NCBI RefSeq assembly: GCF_012726265.1
Contig: NZ_JAASAG010000018.1
Coordinates: 1-64,000, forward strand
Direction: 5' to 3'
DNA: 64,000 bases
Origin: Streptomyces sp. HNM0575
GTDB taxonomy: Bacteria; Actinomycetota; Actinomycetes; Streptomycetales; Streptomycetaceae
Made by a program: the position numbers and the translations under genes. The stretch's first letter is position 1; each line of letters starts with the position of its first letter. Below the pieces are notes generated by a model that did not search any database, was not told the DNA's origin, and saw only the letters and a list, made by a program, of their open reading frames with translations. Below are positions 49,696-58,945 of this stretch, in pieces.

Positions 49696-50310
49696 ATGCG
49701 GAAGATCACCGCCGGTCTGTTCATCTCGCTCGACGGCGTCGTGGAGGCACCCGACGAGTGGCACTTCCCGTACTTCAACGACGAGATGGGCGCCGCCGTC
49801 GACGCGACCCTCGGCGCGGCCGGCACGGTGCTGCTGGGCCGCAGGACCTACGACAGCTTCGCCGGTGCCTGGCCCGAGCGCGAAGCGGCCGGCGGCGAGG
49901 ACGCCCCGTTCGCGAAGAAGCTCGGCGACGCACGCAAGATCGTCGTCTCGAAGCAGCGGCTCGGCTTCACCTGGCGGAACTCCGAGCAGCTCGACGGCGA
50001 CCTCGCCACCGCCGTCGCCGCTCTGAAGAACGAGCCCGGCGGTGACATCGCCCTCAGCGGCTCCGTGTCGGTCGTACGGCAACTGCTCGCCGCAGGCCTG
50101 CTGGACGAACTGAACCTGCTGGTCCATCCGATCGCCGTACGCAAGGGCATGCGGCTCTTCGACGAGGACGGGCCGGCGATCCCGCTGAGGCTGGTCTCGT
50201 CCGAGGCGTTCCGTACCGGTGCGCTCAACCTCCGCTACGCACCGGCCGGTTCGCCGGGCGACGCGGGCTACGACGACGCCAAGACCCACCTCCCGGGCTC
50301 CGGGCGGTAA
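49696..50310 (+). CDS. RibD C-terminal/DHFR-like domain reductase
   Basis: A 204-residue protein of the dihydrofolate reductase-like family common in Streptomyces: MRKITAGLFISLDGVVEAP at the start, TVLLGRRTYDSF, KIVVSKQRL, and GGDIALSGSVSVVRQLLAAGLLDEL. The family binds NADPH; physiological substrates are mostly unknown. The ATG at 49696 is preceded by CGGAGG. It converges with the acylase gene, 60 bp apart. Nothing ties it to the polyketide pathway. Confidence 0.88.
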   Translation: MRKITAGLFISLDGVVEAPDEWHFPYFNDEMGAAVDATLGAAGTVLLGRRTYDSFAGAWPEREAAGGEDAPFAKKLGDARKIVVSKQRLGFTWRNSEQLDGDLATAVAALKNEPGGDIALSGSVSVVRQLLAAGLLDELNLLVHPIAVRKGMRLFDEDGPAIPLRLVSSEAFRTGALNLRYAPAGSPGDAGYDDAKTHLPGSGR

Positions 50311-50370
50311 CCGGTCTCGCGGGGCGCGGGGAGCGGTCCCGCCACGCGCTCTCGCCCGCGTCCGGGCCCG

Positions 50371-52839
50371 TCACGGTGCGGTGCCGCCGTCCACGGGCCG
50401 CAGGGTGAGGATCCGCTCCGTGTGCTCCTCGACTGCGGCCCGGCTGTAGAGAAGCGGGAAGGACGAGTCCTCCGCCCACGGGCCGAACAGATCGCTGTAG
50501 TGCGGGCTGTCCGGACGGCCGGACTGGCCGGGGGAGTTCATGGCGACCGAGTCGTCCCACGAGCCGACGTCCACGACGAGGCGGAACGTGGCGCCCCCGC
50601 TCTGGCGGAAGTCGGAGGTGTACGCGGCGGCCCCCACGGTGTCGCCGCTGCCACCGCGCGGCGCGGGGCCGATCGTCGTCCACTCCGGCTCGCTGCCCGT
50701 CCGCTCCCGTACCGGTCCCGCCAGCGGGTGGCACAGCAGGCTGCGGTGCAGGTCGCCCCAGCGCCACCCGGCGGTGTCGGACCCCAGCAGGCGCTCCGCT
50801 TCCGCGAAGGCGCCGGCGAGGGAGCCGAGGAGTACGCGGCGCATCTCGCGCGCTCCGTCGGGGCCCAGCCGTCCCTCCGGCGCGAGCAGCAGACTCAGGT
50901 CGCCGCGGGCGTCGGCCGCGGCGTCCTCGGCGGGGAGGATGCGGGCCAGGGCACGCTCGACGAGTCCGTCCGCAAGCGGGTTCGCATGCCCGTCCGCCGG
51001 GCCGTCCGCCGAGCCGTTCGCAAGGCCGCCCGGCAGCACATGGCGCAGCGCCGACCTCAGCAGCGCCGGACGCAGATGGCGCCGGAACCAGATCTCGAAG
51101 AGCGCCGCCGCGGGCGAGTCCGCCGCGAGCCTCGCGTCCCATCCGCGGAGCAGGCCGAGCGCGGCCGCTGTGCGCGGGTCCTCGCCGCTCCCGCTCAGTC
51201 CGTCCAGCAGCGGCAGGATTCCGCGGGCGGGCAGGCTGAGGTGGTCGGTCTGAAGCCGTACGCAGTCCTCGACGGTCCAGTCGTCACGCGCCTCCAGGCA
51301 CTCGGCGATGCGCAGGTATCGGTACGGCGCGTACCAGTCGTAGGTGACGGTGCGTTCCGCTGCGGGGTACGAGGGCGGAAGGTTCATCTGGTTCGCCGTG
51401 GCGATCCAGCCGCTGTGCGGGTCGCGCACCGAGGGCAGGGTGCCCGGCTCGTGGTGCCCCGCCCACTCGTAGCGGCCGTCGCCCGGCACGGGCAGCGTCC
51501 CGTCCCAGCCGTGGCGTACGGGGACCCGGCCCGCGGGGCACCAGCCGATGGTTCCGGCGGTGTCGGCGTACACCTGGTTCTCGCCGGGGGAGCCCCACCG
51601 CCGCATCGCCTCCGTGAACTCGCCGGCGTCGCCCGCGCCCATGTAGTTGAGGCTGCCGAGGTACGGGGCCATGCCGGGCTCCAGCCATGCCGCCCGTACC
51701 GCGAACGCGACGTTCCGTTCCGGGAGTCTGCGGATCACCGGCCCGTGCCGCGTGAACCACAGCTCGGCCTCCGCGTCTTCGCCGCCGGCCACGGGGACGG
51801 ACTCGGTCACCCGGACCATGGACTCCCAACCGCCGCCGTAGCGGTAGCGGGTGGGGTCGTCCGGGTCGGTGCGGTAGACGTACAGGTCCTCCTGGTCGAT
51901 GGGGAAGATCGTCAGGCCGAAGGCGACCCGGCCGTTGTGTCCGATGGAGACACCGGGCAGCGCGGGCTCACCGCCGCCGACGACGTCGAGTCCCGGTGCG
52001 GACAGGTGCACCAGATAGCGAAGCGAGGGCAGCGTCACCGCACGGTGCGGATCGTTGGCCAGCATCGGGCGGCCCGTCGCGGTACGGGAGGGGCCCAGCA
52101 CCCAGTTGTTGCTGCCGTCCAGACCCGTGCGCGGCGCCGCGGTCCCCGGTCCGGTGCGCCCCTCCGCCGTCGGTACGGCGGCCGGGCCCGCCCACGGCGC
52201 CACGGTCGCCAGCCGGTAGACGCGCAGCACGTCGTCGGGGATGACGGACAGATCCAGTCCGTCGGGCACCCGCAGCCGGTGCGGCGACGGCTCGCGCACC
52301 TTCCGCAGGTCCTCCGCCTCGGGGCCGAAGTCCCGCATCGTCAGGGCCCGCGCGACCTCGTCGTTGAGGTTGTAGTACAGCCCGTGGCTGCGGATGCGGG
52401 CCACGTCGGACGGCTCCCACAGGGCGGGCTCGTACCCGAGGAGGGCGAACTCCGGCGGCAGCAGCGACCGGCGGCGACGGCACAGCTCGACGAAGGCGTT
52501 GATCCCCGCGGTGAACGCCTTCGCCGCGGGCTCCACGTCCGGTCCGTAGGCCCGCCATTCCTCCTCCATCCCGCCGCGGTAGAGGAACAGCCTTGCCGCA
52601 CGGTCGTGTTCGAGGTAGCGCTCGCCGAGCACCCCGGAGAGCAGTCCCAGCCCGCGGCGGCGCCACAGGTCTATCTGGAAGAGACGGTCGCGGGCGGCGT
52701 TGAAGCCCTGTGCGAGATAGAGGTCGTCGCGCGAGGAGGCGTACAGGTGGGGCACGCCCCAGGTGTCGATGCGGATCTCCACCGGTGCGGAGAGCCCCGG
52801 CACCTCGAAGACGGTCGGCGAATCCTGATCGTCCGGCAT
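50371..52839 (-). CDS. Penicillin acylase (S45)-family Ntn-hydrolase
   Basis: An 822-residue proenzyme of the penicillin/AHL amidase family. The N-terminal (alpha-chain) part has IDTWGVPHLYA and DDLYLAQGFNAARDRLFQ. The autocatalytic cleavage site is in GSNNW, with Ser243 as the predicted N-terminal nucleophile of the beta chain, followed by NDPHRAVTLPS. It hydrolyses amide bonds; known members act on penicillins, acyl-homoserine lactones or echinocandins. No clear signal peptide is seen at the N-terminus, so a cytoplasmic location is possible, which is less common in this family. The spacer between chains is long, Gly/Pro-rich. Its link with the polyketide cluster is unproven; it lies beyond the regulator. 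Confidence 0.92.
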   Translation of the reverse strand: MPDDQDSPTVFEVPGLSAPVEIRIDTWGVPHLYASSRDDLYLAQGFNAARDRLFQIDLWRRRGLGLLSGVLGERYLEHDRAARLFLYRGGMEEEWRAYGPDVEPAAKAFTAGINAFVELCRRRRSLLPPEFALLGYEPALWEPSDVARIRSHGLYYNLNDEVARALTMRDFGPEAEDLRKVREPSPHRLRVPDGLDLSVIPDDVLRVYRLATVAPWAGPAAVPTAEGRTGPGTAAPRTGLDGSNNWVLGPSRTATGRPMLANDPHRAVTLPSLRYLVHLSAPGLDVVGGGEPALPGVSIGHNGRVAFGLTIFPIDQEDLYVYRTDPDDPTRYRYGGGWESMVRVTESVPVAGGEDAEAELWFTRHGPVIRRLPERNVAFAVRAAWLEPGMAPYLGSLNYMGAGDAGEFTEAMRRWGSPGENQVYADTAGTIGWCPAGRVPVRHGWDGTLPVPGDGRYEWAGHHEPGTLPSVRDPHSGWIATANQMNLPPSYPAAERTVTYDWYAPYRYLRIAECLEARDDWTVEDCVRLQTDHLSLPARGILPLLDGLSGSGEDPRTAAALGLLRGWDARLAADSPAAALFEIWFRRHLRPALLRSALRHVLPGGLANGSADGPADGHANPLADGLVERALARILPAEDAAADARGDLSLLLAPEGRLGPDGAREMRRVLLGSLAGAFAEAERLLGSDTAGWRWGDLHRSLLCHPLAGPVRERTGSEPEWTTIGPAPRGGSGDTVGAAAYTSDFRQSGGATFRLVVDVGSWDDSVAMNSPGQSGRPDSPHYSDLFGPWAEDSSFPLLYSRAAVEEHTERILTLRPVDGGTAP

Positions 52840-53047
52840 GTGCTTCCCGCCTCCGTACAGCGTCCTGACCGTCCCGGCCGTTCCGGTTCCCGGCCGCCTC
52901 GCGTTCCGTTTCCCGCTTGCCCGGCCCGAACGGTTCCCCGTTCACGGCGACCCCTGCCCGGCGGGCCGCGGTCGGACACGGCATTGTCGTCAAAGCCGGA
53001 CCGGATCGGCGGCCCGCCCCTCCCCGGAGCAGTGGTACGGATGTGCC

Positions 53048-53902
53048 ATGGAGCTTCGCGTGATGACGTTCAACCTCCGCTTCGCCGACTGCGACCCCGC
53101 GGTCCCGCACTCGTGGCCCCGGCGCCGCCCGGCGGTGGCGGCGCTGCTGCGGCGTGAGTCGCCCGACCTGATCGGCACTCAGGAGGGCCTCCACCGCCAA
53201 CTGCGGGAGATCCACGAGGACATGGGCCGGCACGGGCGGAGCTACGACTGGATCGGCATGGGCCGGGAGGGCGGCAGCCGCGGCGAGTTCATGGCCGTCT
53301 TCTACGACACGGGACGCCTGGAGCCCGTCGAGTACGAGCACTTCTGGATCGCCCCGGACCCGCACTCCGTCGGCGCGAAGTGGCCCGGTGCGGGCTCGCC
53401 CCGGATGGTGACGTGGGTGCGCTTCCGCGAGAGGACGACGGGAGGCGAGTTCTACGCGCTCAACACCCACCTGGACAACGTGAGCGCCGAGGCCCGGCTC
53501 GCGGGCGCACGGCTGCTGGTGCAGCAGATGCGCGCTCCGGAACCGGGGCGTCCGCGAAGCCCCCTCCCGGAGTTCGACACGGGCCTGCCGTGCGTCGTCA
53601 CGGGCGACTTCAACGTCCCGGCGGAGAAGGAGAGCGGCGGCGGTGTCTATGAAACGCTGCTGGAGGAAGGCGAGTTGACCGACTCCTTCACCGCCGCTCC
53701 GCCCGCCCGCCGCGGCGAGGACCACCGCACGTGGCACGACTTCGCCGGGACGTCGGCCCCGCCCGGGCCCCGGATCGACTGGATCCTCACCTCGCCCGGG
53801 GTCCGTACGGCGTCCGCCCGCATCAACACCTTCACGCACGACGGCAGTTACCCCAGCGACCACTTCCCCGTACAGGCGACCCTGGAGTTCGACAACGGCT
53901 GA
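53048..53902 (+). CDS. Endonuclease/exonuclease/phosphatase-fold protein
   Basis: A 284-residue protein of the EEP superfamily: VMTFNLRF at the N-terminus, a metal-binding Glu in GTQEGL, LNTHLDN, VVTGDFNVP with catalytic Asp and Asn, and SDHFPV with the catalytic His at the end. It should hydrolyse phosphodiester or phosphomonoester bonds with Mg2+; the substrate (nucleic acid, inositol phosphate or other) cannot be assigned. No signal peptide. The ATG at 53048 was chosen because homology begins there; GGAG lies about 20 bases upstream. Divergent from the acylase gene, with 208 bp between. Confidence 0.9.
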   Translation: MELRVMTFNLRFADCDPAVPHSWPRRRPAVAALLRRESPDLIGTQEGLHRQLREIHEDMGRHGRSYDWIGMGREGGSRGEFMAVFYDTGRLEPVEYEHFWIAPDPHSVGAKWPGAGSPRMVTWVRFRERTTGGEFYALNTHLDNVSAEARLAGARLLVQQMRAPEPGRPRSPLPEFDTGLPCVVTGDFNVPAEKESGGGVYETLLEEGELTDSFTAAPPARRGEDHRTWHDFAGTSAPPGPRIDWILTSPGVRTASARINTFTHDGSYPSDHFPVQATLEFDNG

Positions 53903-53929
53903 CGGCTCACGGCTCACGGCTCACGGCGC
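53902..53929 (+). repeat. 7-bp tandem repeat between convergent genes
   Basis: Three exact copies of ACGGCTC and one ACGGCGC follow directly on the stop codon of the EEP-family gene. No function evident. Confidence 0.8.
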
Positions 53930-53965
53930 GGGCCTCGGGGGTCCACGGGTCCACGGGGTGTGCGC

Positions 53966-55072
53966 TCAGGTCACGCGCTCCACCGCGATCACCGCGGCGT
54001 CGTCGCCGAGCGGCCCGCCGACATGGTGGGTCAGGTCGCGTCTGAGCTGCTTCAGCAGCGCGTCGGGACCGGAGCAGTCCGTCCACGCGGTCATCCGCTC
54101 CGCAAGCGGATAGAAGCGTCCGGCGGGGTCGCGTGCCTCGGTGATGCCGTCCGTGTAGAGCACCAGCAGATCTCCGGCCTCCAACTCGAAGGCATCCACC
54201 CGGTACTCGGCCGGCGCCATCTCACCGAGACCCAGCGGAGGGGCGGGCAAATGCGGTTCCACCGGCGCGACGTGGCCCTTGCGCAGCAGCAGCGGCGGTG
54301 GATGCCCGCAGACGATCAGGCCGCAGCTGTTGTCCTCGTCGGGGATGTCGAGCAGCGACGCGGTGATGAACGTCTCCCGGGTCTGCTCCGTGTCGGACGG
54401 CTCGCCCAGGTTCCACACGACGCTCTCGTCGAGGAACGCCGCGGTCTCCGCCATGCCCGTACGCGCCCTGACGGCCGCCCGGAACGCGCCCACCAGCAGC
54501 GTCGCGTCGCCCACGGCCGACATCCCCTTGCCCCGTACGTCGCCGATGATCAGGCGGGTGCTGGTGGGGGTGCGCGCGGCGGCGTACAGATCGCCGCCGA
54601 TGCGGGCCTCCGCCTCGGCGGCCAGATAGAGGGAGGCGACCCGCAGCGGACCGATGCGCTCCGGCAGCGGCCGCAGGGCGAGTTGCTGTGCCGTCTCGGC
54701 GACGTATCTGACCTGGGAGAGCTCCTGAGCGCGGTGTTCCTGCACGGAGCAGAAGATCACCAGGCAGACCCCCACGAGGATCAGGGAGTAGACCTGCGCC
54801 TGATGGTTGGCGGAGAAGAGCTGCTCCCGCTCGCGGAGCACCGCGATGAGCGCCTGGGCGACCACGCTGAGGAAGGCGATCAGCGCGGTCAGTCTGGGCC
54901 CGCCGAACGAGGCGGTGATGGCAGGTGCCGCCACCAGCAGGGGACCCAGGTGGATGTCCGGCGGCGAGGTCGCGTCGGCAACGACGATGATCACCAGCCA
55001 GGCGAGGGGCACGACCGGCATCCAGTTGCTCTCGCGCATGGACCGGTGGAGATCGGCGAACCGCTGCGACAT
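53966..55072 (-). CDS. Membrane PP2C-type (SpoIIE) serine/threonine phosphatase
   Basis: A 368-residue protein with 3-4 transmembrane segments in the first 115 residues (WMPVVPLAWLVIIVV, LIAFLSVVAQALIAV, YSLILVGVCLVIF), a short linker helix, and a C-terminal PP2C/SpoIIE domain: EARIGGDLYAAART, IIGDVRGKGMSA, LLVLYTDGITEA and GDDAAVIAVE carry the metal-binding Asp residues. Such phosphatases usually act on anti-sigma-factor antagonists in stress and developmental signalling. It has no obvious partner gene here. Common in Streptomyces genomes and not specific to the polyketide cluster. Confidence 0.92.
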   Translation of the reverse strand: MSQRFADLHRSMRESNWMPVVPLAWLVIIVVADATSPPDIHLGPLLVAAPAITASFGGPRLTALIAFLSVVAQALIAVLREREQLFSANHQAQVYSLILVGVCLVIFCSVQEHRAQELSQVRYVAETAQQLALRPLPERIGPLRVASLYLAAEAEARIGGDLYAAARTPTSTRLIIGDVRGKGMSAVGDATLLVGAFRAAVRARTGMAETAAFLDESVVWNLGEPSDTEQTRETFITASLLDIPDEDNSCGLIVCGHPPPLLLRKGHVAPVEPHLPAPPLGLGEMAPAEYRVDAFELEAGDLLVLYTDGITEARDPAGRFYPLAERMTAWTDCSGPDALLKQLRRDLTHHVGGPLGDDAAVIAVERVT

Positions 55073-55399
55073 ACCTACTCTCTACCGTCGCCGTGGGCGC
55101 TGCGCAGAGCGGCGCACCCGTACGCACGCACCGGTCGCCGGGCCGTGCCTCCGCGGGCGCGGCCCGGTCGCCGCCCGGCCCGGACGCGTTGACCGGCACA
55201 GCCGCCGGGCGGGCAAATCCACGCGCGCCGCTGGTGTTTCGGGCAGCCGATACCGGACAGACAGCAGGGGAAAGTGCTTCGGACAGCAGGCACGTCGCGG
55301 GAGAGCGCCCCGATAGGCGCCGGTCGACCGTCGTGCCGCCGGTCCCGTACGGACGCTCCTTCCCGTCAGCCGCCCTTACGCAGACAGAAGGAGCACTCC
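55073..55399. other. 327-bp divergent intergenic region
   Basis: Between the divergent phosphatase and DUF5133-like genes. It must hold both promoters, but I can pick out only the AGAAGGAG ribosome site ahead of 55400. No gene or notable repeat seen. Confidence 0.5.
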
Positions 55400-55627
55400 A
55401 TGCTCATGGCGCACCCGGCCGTACTGGCCAAGACCCTCGTCGAGTACGAGACCCTGCGGGAACTGCACGCGGAGCACGGCGGCGCCGCCGTCAAGCAGCG
55501 TCTCGACGACGTCGCGTACTCGCTGTGCATATCGACCGGCACGAACGACATCGACGCGGCCGTGATCGCCGCCCGGTACCACCTGCCCGGCGCCCGGGCC
55601 CGCGACGACTCGGCTCTCGTCGGCTGA
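55400..55627 (+). CDS. Small DUF5133-like protein
   Basis: A 75-residue protein with HPAVLAKTLVEYETLRELH and LDDVAYSLCISTGTNDIDAAVIAA, which matches the DUF5133 family of small Streptomyces proteins as I know it. Function unknown. The ATG at 55400 follows AGAAGGAG with good spacing; an internal ATG two codons later is possible. The final 15 residues are charged and variable. Family members are often near regulatory genes, but nothing further can be inferred. Confidence 0.8.
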   Translation: MLMAHPAVLAKTLVEYETLRELHAEHGGAAVKQRLDDVAYSLCISTGTNDIDAAVIAARYHLPGARARDDSALVG

Positions 55628-55826
55628 GGCGACGGGCGCGGGGCGCGCCCACGGAGCGGACCTCACGGGACCGCACCGGACCTCACGCGCGACCGCACCG
55701 GACCTCGGGGCCCTCCGGGACCTCCGGGACCGCACCGGCGCCCGGCCCCGGCCGGAGCCGGGCGCACGGACCGGACCGGAACGGCCGGCCCGTGCGGTGC
55801 GGCTGCAACGCCGCCGCCCCGCGCCC
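55628..55826. repeat. Imperfect GGACC-rich repeats
   Basis: From about 55660 to 55745 the sequence is made of imperfect copies of GGACCTC and GACCGCACC. It lies between the convergent DUF5133-like and propionyl-CoA synthetase genes; possible termination region, no clear hairpin with U-tract. Confidence 0.5.
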
Positions 55827-57716
55827 TCACCCCTGCCGCAGCGCGGGCCGCAGCGCCTCCAGCACGCCCGGGTCGTCGATCGTGCTGGGCACCGGCTCGT
55901 CCGTGCCGTCGGCGATGCTCCGCATGGACTTGCGCAGGATCTTCCCCGACCTGGTCTTGGGCAGGGCCGCCACGACGGCCACGTCCTTGAGCGAGGCGAC
56001 GGCGCCGACCTGGTCCCTTACGAGCTGCACCAACTCCTCGCGCAGGCGTTCCTCATAGCCCTCCACGGTGGCGTCCACGCCGGACTTCAGCACCACGAAA
56101 CCGCGCGGCACCTGCCCCTTGAGCTGGTCGGCCACCCCGATGACGGCGCACTCCGCGACGTCCGGATGACCGGCCAGCACCTCCTCCATGCCGCCCGTGG
56201 ACAGGCGGTGTCCCGCGACGTTGATGACGTCGTCCGTGCGTCCCATGACATACAGATAGCCGTCCTCGTCGAGGTAGCCGCCGTCACCCGTCAGGTAGTA
56301 GCCGTCGAAGGCGGACATGTACGACCGGACGAACCGTTCGTCGTCGTTCCACAGCGTCGGCAGCGCGCCCGGAGGCATGGGCAGCTTCGCGACGATGGCG
56401 CCGTTGGTGCCCGGCGGCACCTGCTTGCCGTCGCCGTCGAGGACCTGCACGTCCCAGCCGGGCAGCGGTTTCGTGGGCGAACCAGGCTTGACCGGCAGCA
56501 GCTCGATCCCGGCGGGGTTGGCGACGATGGGCCAGCCGGTCTCCGTCTGCCACCAGTGGTCGATGACGGGGATGTCGAGCAACTCCGAGGCCCAGCGGTA
56601 GGTTTCGGGGTCGAGCCGTTCCCCCGCGAGGAAGAGGTACTTCAGCGACGACAGGTCGTACCGGCGGGCGAACTCACCGTCCGGGTCCTCCTTCTTCAGC
56701 GCGCGGAAGGCCGTCGGCGCGGTGAACATCGAACGCACCCCGTACTCGGACGCGACGCGCCAGAACTGGCCCGCGTCCGGCGTGCCGACCGGCTTGCCCT
56801 CGTAGAGCACCGTGGTCGCCCCGGCGAGCAGCGGCGCGTAGACGATGTACGAATGGCCGACGACCCAGCCGACGTCGGAGGCGGTGAAGAGCGTCTGCCC
56901 CGGTCCGACGTCGTAGACGTTGGCCATGCTCCAGGCCAGGGCGGTCGCGTAGCCGCCGCTGTCGCGCACGACGCCCTTGGGCTTGCCGGTGGTCCCGGAC
57001 GTGTAGAGGACGTAGAGCGGGTCGGTGGAGGCGACCGTCACGCACTCCGCGGGGGAGGCCGCCGCGCACGCCGACTCCCAGTCCACGTCGCGTTCGCCCA
57101 TCGCCGCCTCGGCCTGCGGACGCTGGAGGATCACCTGGCGACGCGGCTTGTGCTCGGCGAGTTCGACGGCCTGGTCGAGGAGCGGCTTGTACTCGACGAC
57201 ACGTGAGCCCTCGATGCCGCACGACGCGGAGACGACCACCTCGGGAGCGGCGTCGTCGATCCGTACGGCGAGCTCCTTCGCGGCGAATCCGCCGAAGACC
57301 ACGGAGTGCACCGCTCCGAGACGCGCGCACGCCAGCATCGCGACGGCCGCCTCCGGCACCATCGGCATGTAGATCACGACCCGGTCGCCGGCCGAGACGC
57401 CCGCGTCCCGCAGTACGCCTGCGAAGACGGCGACCTCGTCGCGGAGGCCGTCGAAGGTGTAGGTGGTCTTCACGCCGGTGACGGGGGAGTCGTAGACGAG
57501 CGCGGCGTGGCCGCCGCGACCCGCCTCGCAGTGCCGGTCGAGCGCGTTGTGGCAGACGTTCAGCTCGCCGTCGGGAAACCAGCGGTAGAACGGCGGCCGC
57601 GAGTCGTCCAGCGCCTTCGTCGGCGCCTTGTCCCAGTCCAGCGCGCCGGCCGCCTCCAGCCAGAACCCCTCCCTGTCCGCGACGCTCGCACGGAAGATGT
57701 CCTCGTACTCGCCCAC
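55827..57716 (-). CDS. prpE: Propionyl-CoA synthetase (AMP-forming)
   Basis: A 629-residue acyl-CoA synthetase of the acetyl/propionyl-CoA type. It has an ACAS N-terminal segment (FRASVADREGFWLEAA), the P-loop-like TSGTTGKPKGVVRD (the RD ending is typical of PrpE rather than Acs), WWQTETGWP, YLTGDGG, GRTDDVINVAGHRLS, and the C-terminal RSGKILRKSMR with the catalytic, acetylatable Lys. It activates propionate with ATP and CoA. The GTG start at 57716 follows GGAAGGAGG. It could feed propionyl-CoA to methylmalonyl-CoA, the predicted extender of modules D and F, but it is a common housekeeping gene and lies outside the cluster border. Confidence 0.92.
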   Translation of the reverse strand: MGEYEDIFRASVADREGFWLEAAGALDWDKAPTKALDDSRPPFYRWFPDGELNVCHNALDRHCEAGRGGHAALVYDSPVTGVKTTYTFDGLRDEVAVFAGVLRDAGVSAGDRVVIYMPMVPEAAVAMLACARLGAVHSVVFGGFAAKELAVRIDDAAPEVVVSASCGIEGSRVVEYKPLLDQAVELAEHKPRRQVILQRPQAEAAMGERDVDWESACAAASPAECVTVASTDPLYVLYTSGTTGKPKGVVRDSGGYATALAWSMANVYDVGPGQTLFTASDVGWVVGHSYIVYAPLLAGATTVLYEGKPVGTPDAGQFWRVASEYGVRSMFTAPTAFRALKKEDPDGEFARRYDLSSLKYLFLAGERLDPETYRWASELLDIPVIDHWWQTETGWPIVANPAGIELLPVKPGSPTKPLPGWDVQVLDGDGKQVPPGTNGAIVAKLPMPPGALPTLWNDDERFVRSYMSAFDGYYLTGDGGYLDEDGYLYVMGRTDDVINVAGHRLSTGGMEEVLAGHPDVAECAVIGVADQLKGQVPRGFVVLKSGVDATVEGYEERLREELVQLVRDQVGAVASLKDVAVVAALPKTRSGKILRKSMRSIADGTDEPVPSTIDDPGVLEALRPALRQG

Positions 57717-57960
57717 CGTGGCCTCCTTCCGGGCGGCCCTGCCGGGGACCGTCCGCTCGTGCGTTGTCGTACGACGGTGAGCGTGCCCGCCCGTGACGGG
57801 ACCATGGCCCGCCGCCGCGGCCCACCGCCCGCAGGTACGGCGACCACGACCATACGGGCGCTCCCGGCGGCTGGGTAAGCCTCGCGGCACCGGTCGTACG
57901 GCTCGCGGTGGCGCAGGCCCAAGGGCGGCCAGGGACAAGGGCACCCGGGACCGGCGGGCG

Positions 57961-58524
57961 TCAGCCCGAGGCGTCGAGGAGGACGGCGGCGGCCTCTTTC
58001 GCCTGGAGCGCCGCCTCGGGCGTACCGGCGACGGTCGCCACGGTGATCGCTCCGTCGAACAGCACGACGATCTGCGCCGTCAGGGCCTCGGGATCGCAGG
58101 CGCCGCAGGCCTCCGTCAGGCTCAGGATGCGGGCCCGCAGGGCGGCCTTGTGCGTACGGACGACTTCGGCGACGGCCGCCGAACCCGCGCCGAGTTCGCC
58201 GAACGCGTTGTTGAACGCGCAGCCGCGGAAGCCCGGTTGCCGGAACCAGTCGTGCAGCCACTCGAACATGCCGAGAAGCTGCTCCCTCGGCGAGCCGTAC
58301 TTCGCGATGTGCTCCTCGAGGGCGGCCCGTGAGATCTCGTCGCGGCGGCGCAGATACGCCTCCACGATCGCGCCCTTCGACGGGAAGCACTGATAGAGCC
58401 GCTTGAGGGAGACGCCCGAGGCGTCCCTTATCCGGTCGACGCCGACGGCCTGCACGCCGTGGGCGTAGAAGAGGGCGTCGGCCGCGTCCAACACGCGTGT
58501 GTCCGAAGGGAGTTCGGTGTCCAT
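57961..58524 (-). CDS. TetR-family transcriptional regulator
   Basis: A 187-residue repressor. The N-terminal helix-turn-helix reads TRVLDAADALFYAHGVQAVGVDRIRDASGVS, then LYQCFPSKGAIVEAYL; the C-terminal ligand domain includes CAFNNAFGELG. The ATG at 58524 follows GAGGAGG. An 8-bp-arm palindrome at 58578-58595, about 54 bp upstream of the start, is the probable operator, implying autorepression. The divergent oxidoreductase gene begins at 58946 and might be co-regulated. The ligand is unknown. Confidence 0.92.
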   Translation of the reverse strand: MDTELPSDTRVLDAADALFYAHGVQAVGVDRIRDASGVSLKRLYQCFPSKGAIVEAYLRRRDEISRAALEEHIAKYGSPREQLLGMFEWLHDWFRQPGFRGCAFNNAFGELGAGSAAVAEVVRTHKAALRARILSLTEACGACDPEALTAQIVVLFDGAITVATVAGTPEAALQAKEAAAVLLDASG

Positions 58525-58945
58525 GCTGCCCTCCTCACCACTTGAGAACCTTCGCTGCGCACTGTAGCCTCCTCGGCTGAGAACGGTCGTTCTCAAGCTG
58601 TACGGGCCGGACGGGCCGTCCGGGGTGAGGGCCCCGGCCGGCTGCCAAGGGGGCCGCCCGGCCGCGGCTGACGACCGGCCGGGGGCGGCGGTGCGAGCCG
58701 GGCCGCCGCCCCGAGCTGCCTTCTCTCCCCGGCCGTCAAAGACCGGGCGTGCCGGGCCCGTTGGACGCCCGCGGCCCGTACCGGGTACCGGCCAGTGCCG
58801 GGCGCCGCCGCCCGCTCGGCCCGCATCGACAAGCGGGGAATCCCGCCGCGACGCCTGCCCGTTGTCACCGGTGCCGCACGGACGGGCCCGCCGCCGGCGG
58901 CACTCGGAACGGGACACGGCAGGCGGAGCGGAACGGAGAGGCCCG
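58525..58945. promoter_or_regulatory. 421-bp divergent region between the TetR and luciferase-like oxidoreductase genes
   Basis: Contains the palindrome at 58578-58595 and an extra TGAGAACC half-site at 58543. The right part (58620-58940) is GC-rich with no visible gene. The ribosome site GGAGAGG precedes 58946. Confidence 0.6.
58578..58595. promoter_or_regulatory. Palindromic TetR operator
   Basis: TGAGAACG-GT-CGTTCTCA: perfect 8-bp arms separated by 2 bp. Length and symmetry are typical for TetR-family operators, and it sits between the regulator start and the divergent oxidoreductase gene. Confidence 0.8.

Noticed and set aside
50371..52839. Penicillin acylase-family gene as part of the polyketide pathway
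   Set aside because: It lies beyond the exporter and regulator among housekeeping-type genes, and no amide is predicted in the product; no positive evidence.
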